A model generated the notes under the pieces. That model saw nothing but the letters and a program-made list of their open reading frames with translations, had not been told where the DNA came from and did no database searches. The position numbers and the translations under genes are program-made. From contig NZ_FQVG01000026.1 in the NCBI RefSeq assembly GCF_900129265.1, forward strand, positions 1 to 37,038: DNA of 37,038 nt, read 5' to 3'. This stretch comes from Caloramator proteoclasticus DSM 10124 (GTDB lineage Bacteria; Bacillota; Clostridia; Clostridiales; Caloramatoraceae). Position 1 is the stretch's first letter. Every line of letters begins with the position of its first letter. Below are positions 6,952 to 14,958 of the stretch, piece after piece.

Positions 6952-9900
6952 ATGAGAATCAAAAGAATTGGTGCTAAGGTTACCAGTTTTATACTTAGTT
7001 TGTTACTGATTTTGTCGATGTTACAACCAGGACTTATAACCTTAGCACAGGCAGAGACAACTGAAAAGGTTTATGACATCATTGAAATTACAGATTTTCA
7101 CGGAACTTTACAGGATTCTTCTAATAACAAGGTTGCAGCTGTCTTAGGAGACAGAATTAAAAAGGTTAAACAATCAAATCCAGATAGGTTTATTTTCCTA
7201 AGCGGCGGAGACCTATATCAGGGTTCACCTGTTTCAAATGTACTTTTAGGAAAACCAGTTAAAGAATTTTTAAATAATGTAGGGCTTGATGTAACTGCAC
7301 TTGGAAATCACGAATTTGATTGGGGATTAGACAAAATCGTAAATATGCATAAGGAAGAGCCAGTTGCTAAATATGATTTTGTATGTTCAAATCTATATGA
7401 CAAAACAACAGGAAAAAGAGTATTTGAACCATATAAGATTTTAGAAAAGGATGGTTTAAAAATAGCAGTTGTTGGTGCTATATCTACAGAAACCCCAACA
7501 ATAGTTCTTCCTAAAAATGTAGAAAACTTTGAGTTTAAGGATGAAGTAACAGAAATAAATGCAGTTGTTAAGGATATAAGAGATAACAATAAGGCAGATG
7601 TTGTATTAGCACTAATTCACGAAGGAAGCGACAAGACAGGCAAAACAGGTAAGATATTTGATATAACAAATAAGTTAGAGGGTGTTGACGCAGTATTTGG
7701 AGGACATTCACATACAATAGTTTATACACAGGCAGAAAATGGTATTCCGGTGTATATAGCAAATTCAAGTGGAAAGGGCTATATTCACGTAAAAATGACA
7801 GTTAAGGATGGCAAACCAAGCTTCACAGGAAGTTATATTGCACTTGATAATGCTTCAGGGTATAAAACAGCAGAACCAGTTTATGATGCAGAGGTACAAG
7901 CTATAGTAGATAAGGCATATCAAGACTTAAAGCCAATATTTGATGTCAAGATTGGTTATACAGATAAAAACTTAACAAGAACACAAAAACAAAGCCCATA
8001 CGGTGAATCATATCTTGGAAACTGGGTTACAGATGTAATGAGAAAGAAATTAAATGCAGATGTTGCTTTTCAAAATAATGGCGGTATAAGAATAGATATT
8101 CCAGCAGGGGATATAACTGTTGGTACAATTTTCTACTTAATGCCCTTTGACAATACTTTAGTTAAACTTGAAATGACAAAGGCACAATTAAAGGCAGTAT
8201 TAGAACAAGCTTTTATGGATGCTGGAAAGGGAATACAAGTTTCAGGATTAAAGGTAAAATACGATCCGACAAGACCATCAGGAGACAGAGTTGTTGATAT
8301 TATAAGAGAAAATGGTAAAACAATTTCAGATACAGAAAAATTAGTGGTTGTTACTAATGATTTTATGGCAACAGGTGGAGATGGATTCACAGCATTTGTA
8401 GGAGCAGGCGGTGCAGATCCAAAGAATAACACATTTATTTTAGTAAGAGATGCTTTAATTGATGCAGTTAAAGAAACAGGAAAAGTAGAAACAACTATGA
8501 ATAATAGAATAACAAATCTTAAAAAATCAATATCAATAGTTGCAACATCAGATGTTCACGGAAATGTGCTAAACTTTGATTATGCTACAGGAAAGCCACC
8601 AGTTGATTCAAAGGGAGTAGAAATTGGACAAGGTCTTGCTAAGGTATCAACTTTTGTTAAAAACCTAAGAGCTCAAAATCCAAATGTAATGTTAATAGAC
8701 AATGGAGATACAATTCAAGGAACACCACTTGTTTATTATTACAATATGATAGATAAAACAGCAGAATATCCAATGATGAAGGTAATGGGTGCAATGGGAT
8801 ATGATGCTTGGGTATTAGGAAACCACGAATATAACTATGGTCTTGATACTTTAAATAGAGTAATTAAGGATGCTGAGAAAAATAATATTAATGTATTATC
8901 TGCAAATACGTATAAAGAAAATGGAGAAAACTTTGTAAAACCATATATTATTAAGTCCTTTAATGTAGATGGGAAGGAAGTTAAGGTAGCTGTTATAGGG
9001 CTTACAACTAAAACTATACCAAGCTGGGAATCACCACAAAACTACAAGGGATTAGAATTTAAAGACTTAGTTGAAGAGGCAAAGAAGTGGGTTAAGGAAG
9101 TTAAGGATAAGGGTGCTGATGTTGTAATAGTATCAGCACACAGCGGAGAAGAAAAACAAACAGATATAATACCAGAAAACCAAATTAAGGCTATTGCTCA
9201 AAATGTAAGCGGAATAGATGCAATTGTTGCAGGACACGCACACAGCTTAATTACAGAAAATGCATATAAAAATCCTGAAGGAAAGAATGTGATAGTTACT
9301 GAACCAGGAAAATGGGCACAATATATATCACAAATTGATATCTATGTAAATCAAGATGGAACATATTCAGTATCAGCAAAGAACGTAAAGATGGATAGCA
9401 CAATTGAAGAAGATATAGAGATTGTTAATTTAATTAAGCCATATCAAGATAAGACTATAGAATATATTAAAACAGTTGTAGGAAAGGCTACAGGAGAATT
9501 TACAGGTTTAAATCAAACAATAGAACCTACTGCTATAATGGAACTTATAAATAAAGTTCAGATGGAAGCAGCAGGAACACAACTTTCAATAGCGGCACCA
9601 TTAAGTTCAAAGGCTTATATACCACAAGGTGATGTAACTATACAAGATATTATGTCAGTATATGTTTATGAAAACTTCCTATATGGTATAAAGATGACAG
9701 GAAAGCAGTTGAAGGACTGGTTAGAATGGTCAGCAAGATACTATAAGCAAGTTCAAAGCCCAACAGATAAGATAGAAAAGGATCCAGTACTAAACATTCC
9801 TGATTACAATCTTGACCAATTATATGGTGCAACATACGATATTGATTTAACACAACCTGTTGGAAATAGAATTAAGAATTTAAGATATAAGGGCAAATTA

Positions 9901-10374
9901 ATAAAGGATACTGATGTATTTACAGTAGCAATTAACAACTACAGATACAATGGTGGCGGTGGATTTATGGCTGCTGCTGGAATAAGTAATACAGATCCAA
10001 GTATAGTTGTATATGATTCACAAAAGGCACTTGGAGATGATGGACAAGTAAGAAGCTTAATGATAGAATACTTCAAGAAATATGGAACAATTGCAAATAC
10101 TGTAGAAAAGAATTGGAAGTTAAGCACAACAAAGGTTGAAGAAATAAAGGATACTGAAGATACAACTAATGATGAAATACAAAACGATGATAAAACAACA
10201 GATGATAAGGAAGCAACCAATAATGAAGGAGCTGAACAAAATAAAGATGGTAAATTACCAAAGACAGGTTCAGTAGTAGACATAACAACCCTATTTGGAG
10301 CAGGTGCAGCTTCAATTATGATAGGTGCTGCATTTGTAATCCACGATTCAAGAAGGAAGAAAAAAGTAGCATAA
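6952..10374 (+). CDS. Cell-wall-anchored tandem 5'-nucleotidase / cyclic-nucleotide phosphodiesterase (YfkN/CpdB-like)
   Basis: A 1140-residue surface enzyme. A signal peptide (residues 1-34, cut after AQA) leads into two calcineurin-like nucleotidase units. Unit 1 has ITDFHG, SGGDLYQG, GNHEFDWG and GGHSHT, followed by a 5'-nucleotidase C-terminal domain (NNGGIRIDIP). Unit 2 has TSDVHGN, DNGDTIQG, GNHEYNYG and AGHAHS, followed by its own C-terminal domain (NNYRYNGGGGF). An acidic Asp/Thr/Asn-rich linker ends in LPKTG (about 1102-1106), a hydrophobic helix and RRKKK, a classic sortase signal. By family knowledge it dephosphorylates extracellular nucleotides or 2',3'-cyclic nucleotides to scavenge nucleosides and phosphate. 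Unit 1 looks more UshA-like and unit 2 more CpdB-like. No sortase gene is in the window. Own promoter and terminator. Confidence 0.92.
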   Translation: MRIKRIGAKVTSFILSLLLILSMLQPGLITLAQAETTEKVYDIIEITDFHGTLQDSSNNKVAAVLGDRIKKVKQSNPDRFIFLSGGDLYQGSPVSNVLLGKPVKEFLNNVGLDVTALGNHEFDWGLDKIVNMHKEEPVAKYDFVCSNLYDKTTGKRVFEPYKILEKDGLKIAVVGAISTETPTIVLPKNVENFEFKDEVTEINAVVKDIRDNNKADVVLALIHEGSDKTGKTGKIFDITNKLEGVDAVFGGHSHTIVYTQAENGIPVYIANSSGKGYIHVKMTVKDGKPSFTGSYIALDNASGYKTAEPVYDAEVQAIVDKAYQDLKPIFDVKIGYTDKNLTRTQKQSPYGESYLGNWVTDVMRKKLNADVAFQNNGGIRIDIPAGDITVGTIFYLMPFDNTLVKLEMTKAQLKAVLEQAFMDAGKGIQVSGLKVKYDPTRPSGDRVVDIIRENGKTISDTEKLVVVTNDFMATGGDGFTAFVGAGGADPKNNTFILVRDALIDAVKETGKVETTMNNRITNLKKSISIVATSDVHGNVLNFDYATGKPPVDSKGVEIGQGLAKVSTFVKNLRAQNPNVMLIDNGDTIQGTPLVYYYNMIDKTAEYPMMKVMGAMGYDAWVLGNHEYNYGLDTLNRVIKDAEKNNINVLSANTYKENGENFVKPYIIKSFNVDGKEVKVAVIGLTTKTIPSWESPQNYKGLEFKDLVEEAKKWVKEVKDKGADVVIVSAHSGEEKQTDIIPENQIKAIAQNVSGIDAIVAGHAHSLITENAYKNPEGKNVIVTEPGKWAQYISQIDIYVNQDGTYSVSAKNVKMDSTIEEDIEIVNLIKPYQDKTIEYIKTVVGKATGEFTGLNQTIEPTAIMELINKVQMEAAGTQLSIAAPLSSKAYIPQGDVTIQDIMSVYVYENFLYGIKMTGKQLKDWLEWSARYYKQVQSPTDKIEKDPVLNIPDYNLDQLYGATYDIDLTQPVGNRIKNLRYKGKLIKDTDVFTVAINNYRYNGGGGFMAAAGISNTDPSIVVYDSQKALGDDGQVRSLMIEYFKKYGTIANTVEKNWKLSTTKVEEIKDTEDTTNDEIQNDDKTTDDKEATNNEGAEQNKDGKLPKTGSVVDITTLFGAGAASIMIGAAFVIHDSRRKKKVA

Positions 10375-10405
10375 AAATAAAGCAGGCGAAAGCCTGCTTT
10401 ATTTT
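10374..10405. terminator. Bidirectional terminator between nucleotidase and MFS genes
   Basis: AAAATAAAGCAGGC - GAAA - GCCTGCTTTATTTT is a perfect 14-bp stem with a GAAA loop and T-runs on both strands. It includes the last stop-codon base of the nucleotidase and overlaps the stop of the MFS gene. Confidence 0.9.
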
Positions 10406-11562
10406 TTCATTGCGTTTTTTACTGTATATGTCGCTATGAAGGAAACAAGAAGCATTGCAATTGATGCACCAATAAATACATAGCTGTAGTTATTATATAG
10501 ATTTATTATTTTCCCATTTACGCTTGTTCCAATTGCACCACCTACAAACATATTAAAGGAAGCAAGGGACATAGCAGTACCTCTAAGTGTAGGCATAGTT
10601 TCTTGTGCTGTTGAAACAAGTGTTGATTGTAGTGAAACAAAGGCAAGACCAAATCCAAATAGAGCAACTACTATTAAAGCTGTTGAATTAGTTGCAGATA
10701 GTAGATAAAGTGATACTGAACCTGTTAATCCTAAAACTAAAAGGAATTTATTTTGTAGTTTTGCTCTAAGCTTTGGTGCTATTCTTCCACCTATAACCGT
10801 TGCAATACCAAAGGAAGTTAATACAATACCTACAATTAAAATGTTGTATCCTGTCTTAGATTGAACAAGTTTTCCAGTATATGTGAAGCTACCAAATACG
10901 CTAAATCCAACAAGCATAATAGTTGACACAACAGCTACAAGCTTACCATTAGAAAGTGCCTGCTTATAAACACCAGTTAAATTTAGTTTATCAATTCTTC
11001 CAGGAAGTTTTGGTAGTTTCTTTAGCATTACTATTGCAAGTATAAGTTCTCCAAGTCCATATATAAAGTAAACAGCTCTCCAAGAACCAAAGTATGCAAG
11101 TACTCCCCCGATAAGTGTTGCAGATGCACCACCTAAGAACATCATACCCATAACCTTACCAATGGATTTTTGTCTCTCCTGTGGTTCAAAAACTTCTCCA
11201 ACAAGTGCCATAGTAACAGGGAATATACCAGCACCAAAGGCACCGTTTACTGCTCTAAAGAATACAAGCGAAGGTAAGTTAAATGCAAAGGCACCAAGCA
11301 TACTAAATATTGCTGTACCAAAGGCAGCAATGTTTATAATCTTTGTTTTTCCGAATCTGTCTCCAAGTGGTCCAAATAGGATTGTAAATAGACCAAAGGA
11401 TAGCATATATGCAGTAACAGATACTGCGGCAGTTGTTAAACTTAAATTTAAATCCTTTGCAATATTTATTATAAGTGGAGCAGCAGCATAGTTGTCTCCA
11501 TTGGCCAAAAACGCCATTAAACCAAGTACCATAATTATGGTTTGTTTATCTTTGTTTGTCAT
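10399..11562 (-). CDS. Major facilitator superfamily transporter
   Basis: A 387-residue membrane protein with about 12 predicted transmembrane helices, of the DHA1-like drug/metabolite efflux type. The loop 2-3 signature reads GPLGDRFGKTKI and a second-half copy reads GGRIAPKLRAKL. Helix 4-5 contains FFRAVNGAFGAGIFPVTMALVGE. The substrate cannot be inferred. The start is ATG 11562 (MTNKDKQ), preceded by CGGAGGTG; in-frame ATGs upstream up to 11691 lie in the promoter region and would add an improbable hydrophobic extension. It diverges from the Mrp gene with back-to-back strong promoters, so the two may share control. Confidence 0.88.
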   Translation of the reverse strand: MTNKDKQTIIMVLGLMAFLANGDNYAAAPLIINIAKDLNLSLTTAAVSVTAYMLSFGLFTILFGPLGDRFGKTKIINIAAFGTAIFSMLGAFAFNLPSLVFFRAVNGAFGAGIFPVTMALVGEVFEPQERQKSIGKVMGMMFLGGASATLIGGVLAYFGSWRAVYFIYGLGELILAIVMLKKLPKLPGRIDKLNLTGVYKQALSNGKLVAVVSTIMLVGFSVFGSFTYTGKLVQSKTGYNILIVGIVLTSFGIATVIGGRIAPKLRAKLQNKFLLVLGLTGSVSLYLLSATNSTALIVVALFGFGLAFVSLQSTLVSTAQETMPTLRGTAMSLASFNMFVGGAIGTSVNGKIINLYNNYSYVFIGASIAMLLVSFIATYTVKNAMKK

Positions 11563-11614
11563 TATAACACCTCCGAAATATAAGAAAATAATTAAATAAT
11601 AATATAACAATATC

Positions 11615-11680
11615 ATATTATTACAATATATCATTTTTGTCAACAATCTATTTGACATATTTGTTAAATAGGTATATTCT
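11615..11680. promoter_or_regulatory. Divergent promoters (MFS minus / mrp plus)
   Basis: Minus strand: TTGACA (11638-11643), 17 bp, TAATAT (11615-11620). Plus strand: TTGACA (11652-11657), 17 bp, TATTCT (11675-11680). The two -35 boxes are only 8 bp apart in opposite orientation, giving TGTCAA-N8-TTGACA. A regulator binding there could control both units. Confidence 0.75.
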
Positions 11681-11712
11681 AATAATAGCAAATGCTAAAA
11701 AGGGGTGATGTT

Positions 11713-12531
11713 ATGTCAAATTGCAGTACTTGTCCTTCAAATTCATCCTGTTCAAAGGACAAAGAAACTTGTATGGTACAAATAAATCCAAACAATAGAA
11801 TAAAAAAGGTAATAGCAGTAATGAGTGGAAAGGGTGGGGTTGGTAAATCAACTGTATCAGTTCTGCTTGCTAAAAAACTAAATGAGTTAGGATATAGTGT
11901 TGGTATTATGGATGCAGATGTTACAGGCCCAAGTATACCAAGACTTCTTAATATAAGAGAGAAGGCAAGGGGAACAGAGGAGTATATACTACCTGTTGAA
12001 ACTGAAGATGGTATTAAAGTGATGTCAGTTAACCTTTTAATGGAGGATGAAAATCAGCCTGTATTATGGAGGGGACCTGTAATTTCTGGTGTAATAACTC
12101 AATTTTGGACTGATGTTTTGTGGGAGGATTTAGATTATTTAATAATAGATATGCCTCCAGGAACATCTGATGTTGCACTAACTGTAATGCAGTCAATTCC
12201 TATAAATGGAGTTGTAATGGTTTCAATTCCTCAGGATTTAGTTACAATGATAGTTATGAAGGCAATAAATATGGCAAGAAAGCTTAATATTGATATTTTA
12301 GGTGTTATACAAAATATGAGTTATATTAACTGCCCAGATTGTGGAAAAAAGATAAGGCTATTTAATTCAGAAAAGGCAGAGGAAGAATATAGAGAAATGG
12401 GAGTTGATATTTTAGGCGAACTTCCAATGACTCAAAGTCTAAATAATTACAATGATTTAACACAAGATAGAATAGAATTTGATAAAATATTTACACCAAT
12501 TGTTTTAGATATAATGAAAAAATTAAATTAA
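11713..12531 (+). CDS. mrp: Mrp/NBP35-family P-loop ATPase, Fe-S cluster carrier
   Basis: A 272-residue ParA/MinD-type ATPase that in this family carries and transfers iron-sulfur clusters. The deviant Walker A is GKGGVGKST (39-47), the switch and Walker B segments are DADVTGPSIPR and YLIIDMPPGTSD, and a late CxxC (NCPDCGK) matches the cluster-bridging pair of Mrp/ApbC dimers. A Cys-rich N-terminal extension (C4, C7, C13, C20) is typical of clostridial members. The start is ATG 11713, with AAGGGGTGATG upstream. It is followed at once by the DUF134 gene, a common clostridial pairing. Specific targets cannot be read. Confidence 0.9.
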   Translation: MSNCSTCPSNSSCSKDKETCMVQINPNNRIKKVIAVMSGKGGVGKSTVSVLLAKKLNELGYSVGIMDADVTGPSIPRLLNIREKARGTEEYILPVETEDGIKVMSVNLLMEDENQPVLWRGPVISGVITQFWTDVLWEDLDYLIIDMPPGTSDVALTVMQSIPINGVVMVSIPQDLVTMIVMKAINMARKLNIDILGVIQNMSYINCPDCGKKIRLFNSEKAEEEYREMGVDILGELPMTQSLNNYNDLTQDRIEFDKIFTPIVLDIMKKLN

Positions 12532-12542
12532 TGGAGGGGTAT

Positions 12543-12989
12543 ATGCCAAGACCTACTAAATACAGAATGGTAGAAAATTTACCAAAGGAGGAGTATTTTG
12601 TCCCAGCAAATGTTCCAAAATGCTCCTTAGATGAGGTGGTTTTGAAGGTCGAAGAGCTTGAGGCTATGAGACTAAAGGATGTTGAAGAGCTTCATCAGGA
12701 GGACTGTGCAGAGAGAATGAATGTCTCAAGACAGACCTTTCAAAACATCATAGATAGTGCAAGAAAAAAGGTAGCGATAGCACTAACAGAAGGAAAGGCA
12801 ATAAGAATTGGAGGAGGGCATTTTGTAACAAAGCACTGTAAATTTAAGTGTTTTGATTGCGGCAATGAATATGATATAAATGTTGAATATGACAAAACAA
12901 AGTGTCCTGTTTGTGGTTCTAATAAAGTTATGTGTAGTAAAAAGGCTGAGAAGTGTAAAAAGTGGTGTAGATGTGAGGAAAATGATTGA
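12543..12989 (+). CDS. DUF134-family DNA-binding protein with Cys-rich tail
   Basis: A 148-residue protein. The N-terminus (MPRPTKYRMVENLP) and the helix-turn-helix (DCAERMNVSRQTFQNIIDSAR, read in pieces) match the DUF134 family, whose fold resembles sigma-70 region 4. The C-terminal half adds a zinc-ribbon-like part (CKFKCFDC...CPVC) and a cysteine-rich tail (C...CKKWCRC). The tail could bind zinc or an Fe-S cluster and would suit a metal- or cluster-responsive regulator next to the Fe-S carrier gene (inference). The start is ATG 12543 with GGAGGGG five bases upstream; the ATG at 12531, overlapping the mrp stop, lies before that site. Confidence 0.85.
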   Translation: MPRPTKYRMVENLPKEEYFVPANVPKCSLDEVVLKVEELEAMRLKDVEELHQEDCAERMNVSRQTFQNIIDSARKKVAIALTEGKAIRIGGGHFVTKHCKFKCFDCGNEYDINVEYDKTKCPVCGSNKVMCSKKAEKCKKWCRCEEND

Positions 12990-12995
12990 TTTGTT

Positions 12996-13024
12996 TTGTT
13001 AAAGTGATAAAATTAAATTAAGAA
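12996..13024 (+). promoter_or_regulatory. Candidate promoter of the riboswitch transcript
   Basis: TTGTTA (12996-13001), 17 bp, TAAGAA (13019-13024). This is a moderate match placed just before the aptamer. Read-through from the DUF134 gene is also possible because no terminator is seen between them. Confidence 0.4.
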
Positions 13025-13030
13025 TAAACA

Positions 13031-13160
13031 AAACCTGAAAAGGGCAAACTTAGGGAAACCTAAGGACGCAAAGTTATGGGCCTAAGGAGCAATGCTCTAT
13101 GGTTGCCAGACTGCCAGGTTCTCCTTATATGGAGAACCTAATGTCTCTATATAAGGAGGG
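13031..13160 (+). promoter_or_regulatory. Cyclic-di-GMP-I (GEMM-I) riboswitch with translational expression platform
   Basis: The aptamer (about 13032-13120) has the hallmarks of GEMM-I: GGGCAAA, a GAAA tetraloop hairpin (TTAGG-GAAA-CCTAA), GGACGCAAAG, the tetraloop receptor pair TATGG/CCTAAG, and GGTTGCCAGACTGCC. The closing stem is AACCTG (13032-13037) with CAGGTT (13115-13120). In the platform, AGGTTCTCC (13116-13124) pairs with GGAGAACCT (13131-13139), while CTCCTTATAT (13121-13130) is the exact complement of ATATAAGGAG (13149-13158), which contains the ribosome site of the next gene. Ligand binding would hold AGGTT in the closing stem and free the anti-ribosome-site strand, predicting translation OFF with c-di-GMP. 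Confidence 0.92.
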
Positions 13161-13166
13161 AATAAT

Positions 13167-14108
13167 ATGTTAAAAAGAGGTATTTCTTTTTTGCTAATCT
13201 TTTTTATACTTATATCCATTTCAACTATTCCTGCCACTGCTAAGTCTAAAGTAAATTCCAAAGGTAAAAGGCAAGTTATAAAGAAGGTTGTAGAAAATAA
13301 AAGGCTTTTAAGTAGTACTATATATAAGGTACCTTATGGTACTTGGCTTTGGGATACAAATAAAATAGTTAAAAATGCAGATTATGTTGTAAAATTTTTA
13401 AATGCAAATGGCTTTACTGAAGTTTATATTCAAATAGATCAGAGTTTAAATTATTCATATTACAGAAATTTTATTAAAAATGCAAATAAGTATGGAATAA
13501 AGGTTTATGCATTAGATGGAAATCCTGAATGGGTATTAAAGAATGAAAGAAGGGAGCTTAATAAATTTTTAAATTGGGTTGTAAAATATAACTCAAAAGT
13601 AAAAGAAGAAAAATTTTATGGGGTACATCTTGATTCTGAGCCTTATCTTTTGGAGTTATGGAATAGCAGTAGAAACCAAGCAGTATTAGAGTATATGGAT
13701 TATATATCATACCTTAAGGATTTTGGAGTAAAGAACAATTTAAATATTGCAGTTGATATACCATTTTGGTTTGATGAAATAATAATTAAGAGCAATAATA
13801 TGAGTTTGGCTGAATATGTAGTCTCAATAGTTGATATAATAAATGTAATGACCTATAGGGACAAGGCAGGAACAATAATAGATATAGTAAAAAATGAAAT
13901 GGAATATGCTAAAAAGTATAATAAAAAAATTATGATTTCAGTTGAAACAGGCAATACCAGTGAAGGTGATTATGTAACCTTCTATCAAGAAGGTATAAAC
14001 TTTATGTGGAATGAGATAGATAAGGTGAATGATTACTATAAAACTAACTACAATAATTATGGTTTTGCAGTACATTATTTAGAAAACATAATGGAAATGA
14101 AAAAATAA
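13167..14108 (+). CDS. Secreted TIM-barrel (glycoside-hydrolase-like) protein under c-di-GMP control
   Basis: A 313-residue exported protein. A signal peptide (residues 1-25, ending ATA) is followed by a basic linker (about 26-50) and one domain with the rhythm of a beta/alpha barrel: GTWLWDT, FTEVYIQID, YGIKVYALDG, FYGVHLDSEPY, LNIAVDIPFW, IINVMTYRD, KIMISVETG and FAVHYLEN. D156 and E158 at the end of the HLDSEP strand could be catalytic, as in barrel glycosidases, but I do not recognise the exact family. The ribosome site AAGGAGGG (13153-13160) is part of the riboswitch platform, so translation should follow c-di-GMP. A role in cell-surface or matrix polysaccharide remodelling during the motile/sessile switch is inferred. 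Confidence 0.75.
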   Translation: MLKRGISFLLIFFILISISTIPATAKSKVNSKGKRQVIKKVVENKRLLSSTIYKVPYGTWLWDTNKIVKNADYVVKFLNANGFTEVYIQIDQSLNYSYYRNFIKNANKYGIKVYALDGNPEWVLKNERRELNKFLNWVVKYNSKVKEEKFYGVHLDSEPYLLELWNSSRNQAVLEYMDYISYLKDFGVKNNLNIAVDIPFWFDEIIIKSNNMSLAEYVVSIVDIINVMTYRDKAGTIIDIVKNEMEYAKKYNKKIMISVETGNTSEGDYVTFYQEGINFMWNEIDKVNDYYKTNYNNYGFAVHYLENIMEMKK

Positions 14109-14112
14109 ATAA

Positions 14113-14199
14113 TATGAAACCTATTCTTTGGAGGCGGATGATCTTTTATGGTGGTATCCAAAAATAGTAGGGCACTACAGATTTCCTAAAGTAGATTAA
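14113..14199 (+). pseudogene. Possible short gene remnant
   Basis: A stop-to-stop frame of 28 codons between the barrel protein and the Uma2 gene. It has no start codon and an unusual composition (LLWWYPKIVGHYRFPKVD) that looks more like a protein C-terminus than random AT-rich DNA. I do not recognise the family. The chance of coincidence is substantial. Confidence 0.25.
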
Positions 14200-14205
14200 T
14201 CTACT
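14190..14205. promoter_or_regulatory. 16-bp perfect palindrome, candidate operator of the Uma2 gene
   Basis: AGTAGATTAATCTACT is a perfect palindrome. It covers the expected -35 position of an extended -10 promoter (TGGTACAAT, TACAAT at 14219-14224). A dimeric regulator here would block the Uma2 gene. Confidence 0.5.
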
Positions 14206-14252
14206 GATAAATTTGTGGTACAATTATAAAAAAGGCAAATAGGGGTGATTTT

Positions 14253-14834
14253 ATGGTATTGCCTGAAAGACTTGAAATATATACTTATAGCGACTATAAG
14301 AACAAAGAAGATGACAATAGATATGAACTTATTAATGGAAGGTTTTATGCTATGACTCCGGCACCTTCAAGAATTCATCAAAAGATAATAACTGAATTAT
14401 CAAGAAGTATAGGAAATTATATAGAAGGTAATTCACTATCCTGTGAAGTATATGTAGCCCCCTTTGATGTTAGATTAATAGATGATGGTCAGACAGAAGA
14501 TAGCTGTACAAATGTAGTTCAACCGGATATTTCAGTTATATGTGATAAAACAAAGTTAGATGATAAGGGCTGTATAGGAGCACCTGAATTTATAATAGAG
14601 GTTGTTTCACCATCGAATGCATCAGTTGATTATGTGAAAAAGCTTTATTTATATGAGAAGTTTAATGTTAAGGAATATTGGATTATAAATCCTCATACGG
14701 AGCATATAATGATATACACTTTAGGTGAAAACAATCAATACTCAGAACCTTTTATCTTTAAATTTACAGAAATAATAAGATCTAAGTTTTTACAGGGATA
14801 CGAGGTTAAAATAAGTGATATTGTTAAAAAATAA
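14253..14834 (+). CDS. Uma2-family (DUF820) PD-(D/E)XK-like protein
   Basis: A 193-residue protein of the Uma2 family, proteins with a restriction-endonuclease-like fold but largely unknown function. Seen are the N-terminal RYELINGRFYAMTPAPSRIHQ segment, FDVRL, the acidic strand QPDISVICD, EFIIEVVSPSN and LYEKFNVKEYWIINP, which together form the family's active-site core (Asp in QPD, Glu in IIEV). The length is normal. The start is ATG 14253, with TAGGGGTGA upstream. It stands alone, with a palindromic operator candidate and an extended -10 promoter in front. No partner gene suggests a role. Confidence 0.85.
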   Translation: MVLPERLEIYTYSDYKNKEDDNRYELINGRFYAMTPAPSRIHQKIITELSRSIGNYIEGNSLSCEVYVAPFDVRLIDDGQTEDSCTNVVQPDISVICDKTKLDDKGCIGAPEFIIEVVSPSNASVDYVKKLYLYEKFNVKEYWIINPHTEHIMIYTLGENNQYSEPFIFKFTEIIRSKFLQGYEVKISDIVKK

Positions 14835-14840
14835 TTTATA

Positions 14841-14869
14841 TTGACTAAAATATTATATTTTGTTAATAT
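14841..14869 (+). promoter_or_regulatory. Promoter of the FmdE/ABC operon leader
   Basis: TTGACT (14841-14846), 17 bp, TAATAT (14864-14869) is a strong sigma-A match. It begins six bases after the Uma2 stop codon and before the terminator at 14921-14958, so the terminator belongs to the leader of the next operon. Confidence 0.7.
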
Positions 14870-14875
14870 AGATGA

Positions 14876-14958
14876 GGAACACGAAGTTCCACATAAGGTA
14901 AGATTTTTAAAACAGAGCTAAACCCACGAAGGGTTAAATCCTTCGTGGGTTATTTTTT
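14876..14958 (+). ncRNA. Structured leader with intrinsic terminator (attenuator or riboswitch candidate)
   Basis: A hairpin GGAAC-acgaa-GTTCC (14876-14890) is followed by a 30-nt single-stranded linker and a strong terminator: AACCCACGAAGG (14921-14932), a 7-nt loop, CCTTCGTGGGTT (14940-14951) and a T-run. The heptamer CACGAAG occurs both in the first hairpin (14880-14886) and in the terminator's 5' arm (14925-14931). The terminator's 3' arm can therefore pair with either, the usual logic of an antiterminator. It matches no riboswitch class I recognise. The FmdE gene starts 41 bp after the T-run. Confidence 0.6.

Noticed and set aside
14876-14958. The FmdE leader as a T-box, fluoride, preQ1, Moco or NiCo riboswitch
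   Set aside because: None of the conserved core sequences of those classes could be found; it is reported only as an unassigned structured leader.
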